Below, piece by piece: positions 24,554 to 35,100 of a stretch of 64,000 nucleotides of DNA; the first letter of the stretch is position 1; each line of letters begins with the position of its first letter. The DNA lies in contig NC_092091.1 in assembly GCF_045679555.1 (NCBI RefSeq), positions 79,562,144-79,626,143 on the forward strand. The letters run 5' to 3'. Below the pieces are notes generated by a model. It was given only the letters and a program-made list of their open reading frames with translations, made no database searches and had not been told where the DNA came from. The stretch comes from Salvelinus alpinus (taxonomy: Eukaryota; Chordata; Actinopteri; Salmoniformes; Salmonidae). The position numbers and the translations under genes were made by a program.

Positions 24554-26731
24554 CAGAATTTGACTTGGTGGTGTGATATGGTGCTGCTACCAATAGACAA
24601 CATATAGAGACAGCATTTGACTTGGTGGTGTGATATGGTGCTGCTAGCAATAGACAACATATAGAGACAGCATTTGACTTGGTGGTGTGATATGGTGCTG
24701 CTACCAATAGACAACATATAGAGACAGCATTTGACTTGGTGGTGTGATATGGTGCTGCTAGCAATAGACAACATATAGAGACAGCATTTGACTTGGTGGT
24801 GTGATATGGTGCTGCTACCAATAGACAACATATAGAGACAGCATTTGACTTGGTGGTGTGATATGGTGCTGCTAGCAATAGACAACATATAGAGACAGCA
24901 TTTGACTTGGTGGTGTGATATGGTGCTGCTAGCAATAGACAACATATAGAGACAGCATTTGACTTGGTGGTGTGATATGGTGCTGCTAGCAATAGACAAC
25001 ATATAGAGACAGCATTTGACTTGGTGGTGTGATATGGTGCTGCTAGCAATAGACAACATATAGAGACAGCATTTGACTTGGTGGTGTGATATGGTGCTGC
25101 TAGCAATAGACAACATATAGAGACAGCATTTGACTTGGTGGTGTGATATGGTGCTGCTAGCAATAGACAACATATAGAGACAGCATTTGACTTGGTGGTG
25201 TGATATGGTGCTGCTACCAATAGACAACATATAGAGACAGCATTTGACTTGGTGGTGTGATATGGTGCTGCTAGCAATAGACAACATATAGAGACAGCAT
25301 TTGACTTGGTGGTGTGATATGGTGCTGCTACCAATAGACAACATATAGAGACAGCATTTGACTTGGTGGTGTGATATGGTGCTGCTAGCAATAGACAACA
25401 TATAGAGACAGCATTTGACTTGGTGGTGTGATATGGTGCTGCTAGCAATAGACAACATATAGAGACAGCATTTGACTTGGTGGTGTGATATGGTGCTGCT
25501 AGCAATAGACAACATATAGAGACAGCATTTGACTTGGTGGTGTGATATGGTGCTGCTAGCAATAGACAACATATAGAGACAGAATTTGACTTGGTGATGT
25601 GGTGTGATATGGTGCTGCTAGCAATAGACAACATATAGAGACAGAATTTGACTTGGTGGTGTGATATGGTGCTGCTAGCAATAGACAACATATAGAGACA
25701 GAATTTGACTTGGTGGTGTGATATGGTGCTGCTAGCAATAGACAACATATAGAGACAGCATTTGACTTGGTGGTGTGATATGGTGCTGCTAGCAATAGAC
25801 AACATATAGAGACAGAATTTGACTTGGTGGTGTGATATGGTGCTGCTAGCAATAGACAACATATAGAGACAGCATTTGACTTGGTGGTGTGATATGGTGC
25901 TGCTACCAATAGACAACATATAGAGACAGCATTTGACTTGGTGGTGTGATATGGTGCTGCTAGCAATAGACAACATATAGAGACAGCATTTGACTTGGTG
26001 GTGTGATATGGTGCTGCTAGCAATAGACAACATATAGAGACAGCATTTGACTTGGTGGTGTGATATGGTGCTGCTAGCAATAGACAACATATAGAGACAG
26101 AATTTGACTTGGTGGTGTGATATGGTGCTGCTAGCAATAGACAACATATAGAGACAGCATTTGACTTGGTGGTGTGATATGGTGCTGCTAGCAATAGACA
26201 ACATATAGAGACAGAATTTGACTTGGTGGTGTGATATGGTGCTGCTAGCAATAGACAACATATAGAGACAGAATTTGACTTGGTGGTGTGATATGGTGCT
26301 GCTAGCAATAGACAACATATAGAGACAGCATTTGACTTGGTGGTGTGATATGGTGCTGCTAGCAATAGACAACATATAGAGACAGAATTTGACTTGGTGG
26401 TGTGATATGGTGCTGCTAGCAATAGACAACATATAGAGACAGCATTTGACTTGGTGGTGTGATATGGTGCTGCTACCAATAGACAACATATAGAGACAGC
26501 ATTTGACTTGGTGGTGTGATATGGTGCTGCTAGCAATAGACAACATATAGAGACAGCATTTGACTTGGTGGTGTGATATGGTGCTGCTAGCAATAGACAA
26601 CATATAGAGACAGCATTTGACTTGGTGGTGTGATATGGTGCTGCTAGCAATAGACAACATATAGAGACAGCATTTGACTTGGTGGTGTGATATGGTGCTG
26701 CTAGCAATAGACAACATATAGAGACAGCATT
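24554..26731. repeat. 57-bp minisatellite, tmem192 intron 1 (about 38 copies)
   Basis: The unit contains TTTGACTTGGTGGTGTGATA and continues through GGTGCTGCTA(G/C)CAATAGACAAC to ATATAGAGACAG. Because 57 is divisible by 3, the minus strand stays open for more than 700 codons in one frame and for long stretches in others (repeating LYMLSIASSTISHHQVK). A CAGCATTT/CAGAATTT variant marks units and shows a 570-bp (10-unit) duplication in the right half. One unit near 25600 has a 5-bp insertion that shifts the frame. Confidence 0.97.
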
Positions 26732-26788
26732 TACACTTTATATACATTATACAAAATAGATCAAGTGAACGTAGTGAGGATATACGCC

Positions 26789-27088
26789 AAGCGGTACCGG
26801 AGCGCCAAGTCTAGGTCCAACAGGCTTCTGAACAGCTTCTACCCCCCCAAGCCATAAGACTCCTGAACACCTAATCAAATGGCCACCCAGACTATTTGCA
26901 TTGCCCCCCCTCTTTTACACCACTCTGTTGTTACCATCTATGCATAGTCACTTTTTTATAACTTTATTTTTATTTTACTACCTACATGTATATATTACCT
27001 GATGGTTAAGGGCTGGTCAGTCAGCGTTTCTGTGACGTCTACACATGTTGTATTCGGCGCATGTGACAAATAACATTTGATTTGATTT
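26789..27088 (+). mobile_element. LINE 3' fragment (CR1/Rex1-like)
   Basis: It runs from AAGCGGTACCGGAGCGCCAA through ACCCAGACTATTTGCATTGC to the terminal ATAACATTTGATTTGATTT. This is the same family and orientation as the copy at 18828. It is heavily 5' truncated, with no open frame left. Confidence 0.8.
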
Positions 27089-27173
27089 ACAATTTAAAGT
27101 GTAAATATTTATTTTCCGTTGTGTAAATCCAAGAGTCTGTTTTTGAGTTTAAACATGATAAAGTGCAATGTAA

Positions 27174-27208
<35 letters not shown>

Positions 27209-27211
27209 CAG

Positions 27212-27364
27212 GTCAGTTCATCACTAGATGTGTCTCAGAGTGTTGAGGAGGACCCTTTAGTGGACGGACCGCTGATCTCCCATAATGCCCTGCAGTCCGC
27301 TATCAGGAGAGAACTCACTACTCTCCCCACACACTTTCCTGCTGTCCTGCTGCTGCTGCTGCAG
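27212..27364 (+). CDS. tmem192: tmem192 exon 2 (acidic N-terminus, start of helix 1)
   Basis: This exon has 51 codons in phase 0. The acceptor is (GT)n followed by GACAG, and the donor is CTGCAG|GTACAC leading into (CA)n. It encodes SLDVSQSVEEDPLVDGPL, matching the acidic EDDPLLD-type motif of TMEM192, which resembles a dileucine sorting signal. It ends with HFPAVLLLLLQ, the beginning of the first membrane helix, written by a CTG run that could vary in length. Confidence 0.9.
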
Positions 27365-27675
27365 GTACACACACACGCACACACACACACATCCCTGTTG
27401 TAGTGTATACACACACACACACACATCCCTGTTGTAGTGTATAGACACACACACACACACGCACACGCACACACACACACATCCCTGTTGTAGTGTATAG
27501 ACACACACACACACACACATCCCTGTTGTAGTGTATAGACACACACACGCACACGCACACACACACACATCCCTGTTGTAGTGTATAGACACACACACAC
27601 ACACACATCCCTGTTGTAGTGTATAGACACACACACGCACACGCACACACACACACATCCCTGTTGTAGTGTATA

Positions 27676-27724
<49 letters not shown>

Positions 27725-27769
27725 CCCTGTTGTAGTGTATACACACACACATCCCTGTTGTAGTGTATA

Positions 27770-27842
<73 letters not shown>

Positions 27843-27877
27843 CCCTGTTGTAGTGTATACACACACACACACACACA
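27365..27877. repeat. CA-rich VNTR after tmem192 exon 2
   Basis: A non-CA module, ATCCCTGTTGTAGTGTATA, recurs about ten times, separated by CA runs of different lengths and CACACGCACACG variants. The array begins at the exon 2 donor. Open frames through it are dinucleotide artefacts. Confidence 0.97.
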
Positions 27878-30437
27878 GGTCTCTATAGTCTACAGGTCTC
27901 TATAGTCTACAGGTCTCTATAGTCTACAGGTCTCTATAGTCTACAGGTCTCTATACTCTACAGGTCTCTATAGTCTACAGGTCTCTATAGTCTACAGGTC
28001 TCTATAGTCTACAGGTCTCTATACTCTACAGGTCTCTATACTCTAAAGGTCTCTATACTCTACAGGTCTCTATACTCTACAGGTCTCTATACTCTACAGG
28101 TCTCTATAGTCTACAGGTCTCTATAGTCTACAGGTCTCTACAGGTCTCTATACTCTACAGGTCTCTATAGTCTACAGGTCTCTATAGTCTACAGGTCTCT
28201 ATAGTCTACAGGTCTCTATAGTCTACAGGTCTCTATACTCTACAGGTCTCTATAGTCTACAGGTCTCTATAGTCTACAGGTCTCTATAGTCTACAGGTCT
28301 CTATAGTCTACAGGTCTCTATAGTCTACAGGTCTCTATAGTCTACAGTTCTCTATACTCTACAGGTCTCTATAGTCTACAGGTCTCTATAGTCTACAGGT
28401 CTCTATAGTCTACAGGTCTCTATAGTCTACAGGTCTCTATAGTCTACAGGTCTCTATAGTCTACAGGTCTCTATAGTCTACAGGTCTTTATAGTCTACAG
28501 GTCTCTATACTCTACAGGTCTCTATAGTCTACAGGTCTCTATAGTCTACAGGTCTCTATAGTCTACAGGTCTCTATAGTCTACAGGTCTCTATAGTCTAC
28601 AGGTCTCTATAGTCTACAGGTCTCTATAGTCTACAGGTCTCTATAGTCTACAGGTCTCTATAGTCTACAGGTCTCTATACTCTACAGGTCTCTATACTCT
28701 ACAGGTCTCTATACTCTACAGGTCTCTGTACTCTACAGGTCTCTATACTCTACGGGTCTCTATAGTCTACGGGTCTCTATAGTCTACGGGTCTCTATAGT
28801 CTACAGGTCTCTATACTCTACAGGTCTCTATAGTCTACAGGTCTCTATAGTCTACAGGTCTCTATAGTCTACAGGTCTCTATACTCTACAGGTCTCTATA
28901 CTCTACAGGTCTCTATAGTCTATACTCTACAGGTCTCTATAGTCTACAGGTCTCTATACTCTACAGGTCTCTATAGTCTACAGGTCTCTATAGTCTATAC
29001 TCTACAGGTCTCTATAGTCTACAGGTCTCTATACTCTACAGGTCTCTATAGTCTACAGGTCTCTATAGTCTATACTCTACAGGTCTCTATAGTCTACAGG
29101 TCTCTATACTCTACAGGTCTCTATAGTCTACAGGTCTCTATACTCTACAGGTCTCTATACTCTACAGGTCTCTATAGTCTATAGTCTACAGGTCTCTATA
29201 CTCTACAGGTCTCTATACTCTACAGGTCTCTATACTCTACAGGTCTCTATACTCTACAGGTCTCTATACTCTACAGGTCTCTATACTCTACAGGTCTCTA
29301 TAGTCTACAGGTCTCTATAGTCTACAGGTCTCTATAGTCTACAGGTCTCTATAGTCTACAGGTCTCTATAGTCTACAGGTCTCTATAGTCTATAGTCTAC
29401 AGGTCTCTATAGTCTACAGGTCTATAGTCTACATGTCTCTATACTCTACAGGTCTCTATAGTCTACAGGTCTCTATAGTCTACAGGTCTCTATAGTCTAC
29501 AGGTCTCTATAGTCTACAGGTCTCTATAGTCTACAGGTCTATAGTCTACTGGTCTCTATACTCTACAGGTCTCTATAGTCTACAGGTCTCTATAGTCTAC
29601 AGGTCTCTATAGTCTACAGGTCTCTATACTCTACAGGTCTCTATAGTCTACAGGTCTCTATAGTCTACAGGTCTATAGTCTACAGGTCTCTATACTCTAC
29701 ATGTCTCTATACTCTACAGGTCTCTATAGTCTACAGGTCTCTATAGTCTACAGGTCTCTATAGTCTACATGTCTCTATACTCTACAGGTCTCTATACTCT
29801 ACAGGTCTCTATAGTCTACAGGTCTCTATAGTCTACAGGTCTCTATAGTCTACAGGTCTCTATAGTCTACAGGTCTCTATAGTCTACAGATCTCTATAGT
29901 CTACAGGTCTCTATAGTCTACAGGTCTCTATAGTCTATAGTCTACAGGTCTCTATAGTCTACAGGTCTCTATAGTCTACAGGTCTCTATAGTCTACAGGT
30001 CTCTATAGTCTACAGGTCTCTATAGTCTACAGGTCTCTATACTCTACAGGTCTCTATACTCTACAGGTCTCTATACTCTACAGGTCTCTATACTCTACTG
30101 GTCTCTATACTCTACTGGTCTCTATACTCTACAGGTCTCTATACTCTACAGGTCTCTATAGTCTACAGGTCTCTATAGTCTACAGGTCTCTATACTCTAC
30201 AGGTCTCTATACTCTACAGGTCTCTATACTCTACAGGTCTCTATAGTCTACAGGTCTCTATAGTCTACAGGTCTCTATAGTCTACAGGTCTCTATAGTCT
30301 ACAGGTCTCTATACTCTACAGGTCTCTATACTCTACAGGTCTCTATAGTCTACAGGTCTCTATAGTCTACAGGTCTCTATAGTCTACAGGTCTCTATACT
30401 CTACAGGTCTCTATACTCTACAGGTCTCTATACTCCA
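27878..30437. repeat. 17-bp minisatellite, tmem192 intron 2 (about 150 units)
   Basis: The unit is CTCTATAGTCTACAGGT, with a common CTCTATACTCTACAGGT form. Occasional ACGGGT, ACTGGT and ACATGT variants and short TATAGTCTATACTC insertions also occur. Each unit contains CTACAG|GTCTCT, a weak donor-like and acceptor-like site. The array ends about 40 bp before exon 3. Confidence 0.97.
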
Positions 30438-30479
30438 GGTATATGTTCTGTCTGACAGGTTCTCTCTCTGTGTCCCCAG

Positions 30480-30738
30480 GTGGTGTATGTGTCTCTGAGT
30501 GTGTGTGTTGCCGTGGTGTGTGTGTTGGAGGTTGGCCGGGAGGAGTGTGTCCGTGTGTTGGGTCATGTTCGGGGGCAGAGTGTGGTGCTGATTGGGAAGG
30601 TGTTTGTGTGGCTGTGTGTGTTGTTGTTTTGTGTGTGTGTACAGCATCACCACAGCCGAGTGAGAAGCAGAGGATACCTCCGTTTCTATAGAGACAACCG
30701 TACCCTGAAACACCTGCCCTTCCTCATCCACTCGGCAG
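30480..30738 (+). CDS. tmem192: tmem192 exon 3 (helices 1-2 and basic loop)
   Basis: The exon has 86 codons plus one base. The acceptor is TCTGTGTCCCCAG and the donor TCGGCAG|GTACGC. It encodes the rest of helix 1 (VVYVSLSVCVAVVCVLEV), a loop, helix 2 (IGKVFVWLCVLLFCVCV) and the conserved cytosolic motif QHHHSRVRSRGYLRFYR. The HHS...RGY segment is the best TMEM192 match in the window. The helices are unusually rich in Val and Cys, written by TGTGTG codons. Eighteen bp near its end are duplicated just after the donor. Confidence 0.93.
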
Positions 30739-30762
30739 GTACGCACCCTGAAACACCTGCCC

Positions 30763-30858
30763 GTCATTGGCCCAGCGTCGTCCGGGTTTGGCCGGGGTAG
30801 GCCGTCATTGTAAATAAGAATTAGTTCTTAACTGACTTGCCTCGTTAAATAAATAAAA
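30763..30858 (+). mobile_element. SINE/LINE-derived 3' tail
   Basis: The stretch GTCATTGGCCCAGCGTCGTC through TGTAAATAAGAATTAGTTCT to GTTAAATAAATAAAA resembles the 3' part of a common salmonid interspersed repeat. Only this short piece is present in tmem192 intron 3. Confidence 0.55.
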
Positions 30859-31032
30859 TCCACTCTGCAGGTTCCTGCTAGTCTTCTCTTCTCTTTCTCT
30901 AGTTGTTAGTTCTTCCACAGTTGAATGTTTTACAGCAGGTTCACCTCCTACCACACAGAGGAGACAATCACACATTAAACTTACCTTATAGACTTGGACT
31001 CATGTCAAGTTTGTTTGTGTGTGTGTGTGTAG

Positions 31033-31161
31033 GTAACACGGCGGTGTTGGTGGTCATGTCAGCTGACCTGTCAGAAGCGGATCATCTTCCTGTTTATCTG
31101 CTGCTAGGGATTCTGGGACTGGAGCTCCTGGTCTCTCTGCCTTGTCTGATCATCTACACAG
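31033..31161 (+). CDS. tmem192: tmem192 exon 4 (helices 3-4)
   Basis: The acceptor is a GTGTGTGTGTGTAG tract and the donor ACACAG|GTACCC. The exon enters and leaves in phase 1. It encodes GNTAVLVVMSADLS (helix 3) and LPVYLLLGILGLELLVSLPC followed by LIIYT (helix 4). These match the GNTV.LLIL and L..ILALEL.CS...LIYT segments of the family. The sequence after the donor is a tandem array that copies the exon end and donor. Confidence 0.92.
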
Positions 31162-31627
31162 GTACCCCTCTCCCCCAGCCTGTCTAAAGAGTGATCTGTA
31201 TCACAGGTACCTCTCTCCCTCTCCCCCAGCCTGTCTAAAGAGTGATCTGTATCACAGGTACCCCTCTCCCTCTCCCCCAGCCTGTCTAAAGAGTGATCTG
31301 TATCACAGGTACCCCTCTCCCCCAGCCTGTCTAAAGAGTGATCTGTATCACAGGTACCCCTCTCCCTCTCCCCCAGCCTGTCTAAAGAGTGATCTGTATC
31401 ACAGGTACCCCTCTCCCCCAGCCTGTCTAAAGAGTGATCTGTATCACAGGTACCCCTCTCCCTCTCCCCCAGCCTGTCTAAAGAGTGATCTGTATCACAG
31501 GTACCCCTCTCCCCCAGCCTGTCTAAAGAGTGATCTGTATCACAGGTACCCCTCTCCCTCTCCCCCAGCCTGTCTAAAGAGTGATCTGTATCACAGGTAC
31601 CCCCCTCCCTCTCCCCCAGCCTGTCTA
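31162..31627. repeat. 45/51-bp array carrying acceptor- and donor-like sites
   Basis: About ten units each contain a pyrimidine tract plus CCCCCAG, then a 28-nt segment CCTGTCTAAAGAGTGATCTG...CACAG, then GTACC. Two lengths (45 and 51 bp) differ by a CTCCCT insertion and partly alternate. The CACAG|GTACCCCTCTCCC junction copies the exon 4 donor at 31161/31162, so the array seems to have grown from that splice site. Confidence 0.93.
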
Positions 31628-31708
31628 ATCTGCATCACAAAGGCCTTTGTCCTGCTCTATTCAGACACCCAACAGAATGACAATCCCTATTCAGCCCTCT
31701 CTCTCTCA

Positions 31709-32176
31709 ATTCTTTTCAATTTAAGGGGCTTTATTGGCATGGGAAACATATGTTAACATTGCCAAAGCAAGTGAAGTAGATAACAAACAAAAATGAAATT
31801 AACAGTAAACATTAGACTCACAAAAGTTCCAAAAGAATAAAGACATTTCAAATGTCATATTATGGATATATTCAGTGTTGTAACCATGTGCAAATAGTTA
31901 AAGTACAAAAGGGAAAATAAATAAACATAAATATGGGTTGTATTTACAATGGTGTTTGTTCTTCACTGGTTGCCCTTTTCTTGTGGCAAATTGGGTTTGT
32001 TTTCTAATTCTTTGTGGATCTGTGTAATCTGAGGGAAATATGTGTCTCTAATATGGTCATACATTGGGCAGGAGGTTAGGAAGTGCAGCTCAGTTTCCAC
32101 CTCATTTTGTGGGCAGTGTTGCACATAGCCTGTCTTCTCTTGAGAGCCAGGTCTGCCTACGGCGGCCTTTCTCAAT
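31709..32176 (-). mobile_element. Older LINE, 3' part (interrupted by a younger LINE)
   Basis: Minus-strand translation contains VETELHFLTSCPMYDHIRDT and a further Lys/Asn-rich tail, the C-terminal region of an L1/Tx1-type LINE polymerase. The 3'UTR follows to a terminus near 31709 (GGGGCTTTATTGGCATGGGA on the plus strand). The rest resumes at 37076 on the same strand, so the 4.9-kb LINE at 32177-37075 landed inside it. A similar short piece occurs near 52450-52495. Confidence 0.75.
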
Positions 32177-35100
32177 TTATTTTTTTATTTCACCTTTATT
32201 TAACCAGGTAGGCTAGTTGAGAACAAGTTCTCATTTGCAACTGCGACCTGGCCAAGATAAAGCATAGCAGTGTGAACAGACAACACAGAGTTACACATGG
32301 AGTAAACAATAAACAAGTCAATAACATGGTAGAAAAAAAAGAGAATCTATATACAATGTGTGCAAAAGGCATGAGGTAGGCAATAAATCGAATAATTACA
32401 ATTTAGCAGATTAACACTGGAGTGATAAATCATCAGATGATCATGTGCAAGAAGAGATACTGGTGTGCAAAAGAGCAGAAAAGTAAATAAATAAAAGCAG
32501 TATGGGGGGTGAGGTAGGTAAATTGGGTGGGTAGTTTACAGATGGACTATGTACAGCTGCAGCGATCGGTTAGCTGCTCGGATAGCAGATTTTTAAAGTT
32601 GTTGAGGGAGATAAAAGTCTCCAACTTCAGAGATTTTTGCAATTCGTTCCAGTCGCAGGCAGCAGAGAACTGGAAGGAAAGGCGTCCAAATGAGGTTTTG
32701 GCTTTAGGGATGATCAGTGAGATACACCTGCTGGAGCGCGTGTTGCGGGTGGGTGTAGCCATCGTGACCAGTGAACTGAGATAAGGCGGCACTTTACCTA
32801 GCATAGCCTTGTAGATGACCTGGAGCCAGTGGGTCTGACGACGAACATGTAGCGAGGGCCAGCCGACTAGGGCATACAGGTCGCAGTGGTGGGTCGTATA
32901 AGGTGCTTTAGTAACAAAACGAATGGCACTGTGATAAACTGCATCCAGTTTGCTGAGTAGAGTATTGGAAGCTATTTTGTAGATGACATCGCCGAAGTCG
33001 AGGATCGGTAGGATAGTCAGTTTTACTAGGGTAAGTTTGGCGGCGTGAGTGAAGGAGGCTTTGTTGCGGAATAGAAAGCCGATTCTTGATTTGATTTTGG
33101 ATTGGAGATGTTTGATATGAGTCTGGAAGGAGAGTTTGCAGTCTAGCCAGACACCTAGGTACTTATAGATGTCCACATATTCTAGGTCGGAACCGTCCAG
33201 GGTGGTGATGCTAGTCGGGCGTGCGGGTGCAGGCAGCGAACGGTTGAAAAGCATGCATTTGGTTTTACTAGCGTTTAAGAGCAGTTGGAGGCCACGGAAG
33301 GAGTGTTGTATGGCATTGAAGCTCGTTTGGAGGTTAGATAGCACAGTGTCCAAGGAAGGGCCGGAAGTATATAGAATGGTGTCGTCTGCGTAGAGGTGGA
33401 TCAGGGAATCGCCCGCAGCAAGAGCAACATCATTGATGTATACAGAGAAAAGAGTCGGCCCGAGAATTGAACCCTGTGGTACCCCCATAGAGACTGCCAG
33501 AGGACCGGACAACATGCCCTCCGATTTGACACACTGAACTCTGTCTGCAAAGTAGTTGGTGAACGAGGCAAGGCAGTCATTAGAAAAACCGAGGCTACTG
33601 AGTCTGCCGATAAGAATATGGTGATTGACAGAGTCGAAAGCCTTGGCCAGGTCGATGAAGACGGCTGCACAGTAATGTCTTTTATCGATGGCGGTTATGA
33701 TATCGTTTAGTACCTTGAGCGTGGCTGAGGTGCACCCATGACCGGCTCGGAAACTGGATTGCACAGCGGAGAAGGTACGGTGGGATTCGAGATGGTCAGT
33801 GATCTGTTTGTTGACTTGGCTTTCGAAGACCTTAGATAGGCAGGGCAGGATGGATATAGGTCTGTAACAGTTTGGGTCCAGGGTGTCTCCCCCTTTGAAG
33901 AGGGGGATGACCGCGGCAGCTTTCCAATCCTTGGGAATCTCAGATGATACGAAGGAGAGGTTGAACAGGCTGGTGATAGGGGGTGCGACAATGGCGGCGG
34001 ACAGTTTCAGAAATAGGGGGTCAAGATTGTCAAGCCCAGCTGATTTGTATGGGTCCAGGTTTTCCAGCTCTTTCAGAACATCTGCTATCTGGATTTGGGT
34101 AAAGGAGAAGCTGGGGAGGCTTGGGCGAGTAGCAGCGGGGGGGGCGGGGCTGTTGGCCAAGGTTGGAGTCACCAGGAGGAAGGCATGGCCAGCCATTGAG
34201 AAATGCTTGTTGAAGTCTTCGATTATCACGGATTTATCGGTGGTGACCGTGTTACCTAGCCTCAGTGCAGTGGGCAGCTGGGAGGAGGTGCTCTTGTTCT
34301 CCATGGACTTTACAGTATCCCAGAACTTTTTGGAGTTAGAGCTACAGGATGCGAATTTCTGCTTGAAAAAGCTGGCCTTTGCTTTCCTGACTGACTGCGT
34401 GTATTGGTTCCTGACTTCCCTGAACAGTTGCATATCGCGGGGGCTCTTCGATGCTATTGCAGTTCGCCACAGGATGTTTTTGTGCTGGTCGAGGGCAGTC
34501 AGGTCTGGAGTGAACCAAGGGCTATATCTGTTCTTGGTTCTGCATTTTTTGAACGGAGCATGCTTGTCTAATATGGTGAGGAAGTAACATTTAAAGAATG
34601 ACCAGGCATCCTCAACTGACGGGATGAGGTCAATATCCTTCCAGGGTACCCGGGCCAGGTCGATTAGAAAGGCCTGCTCGCAGAAGTGTTTTAGGGAGCG
34701 TTTGACAGTGATGAGGGGTGGTCGTTTGACCGCGGACCCGTGGCGGATACAGGCAATGAGGCAGTGATCGCTGAGATCTTGATTGAAGACAGCAGAGGTG
34801 TATTTGGAGGGCAGGTTGGTCAGGATAATGTCTATTAGGGTGCCCATGTTTACGGATTTAGGGTTGTACCTGGTGGGTTCCTTGATGATTTGTGTGAGAT
34901 TGAGGGCATCAAGCTTGGATTGTAGGACTGCCGGGGTGTTAAGCATATCCCAGTTTAGGTCACCTAACAGAACAAACTCTGAAGCTAGATGGGGAGCGAT
35001 CAATTCACAGATGGTGTCCAGGGCACAGCTGGGAGCTGAGGGGGGTCGGTAGCAGGCGGCAACAGTGAGAGACTTATTTCTGGAGAGATTAATTTTTAAA

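Noticed and set aside
24543..26747. 734-codon minus-strand open frame
   Set aside because: It is the 57-bp tandem repeat read in frame (19-residue period). It has no non-repeat domain, and other frames are also open.
31142..31756. 204-codon plus-strand frame after tmem192 exon 4
   Set aside because: It is not in the exon 4 frame and is composed of the 45/51-bp repeat. A read-through exon is not supported by the protein family.
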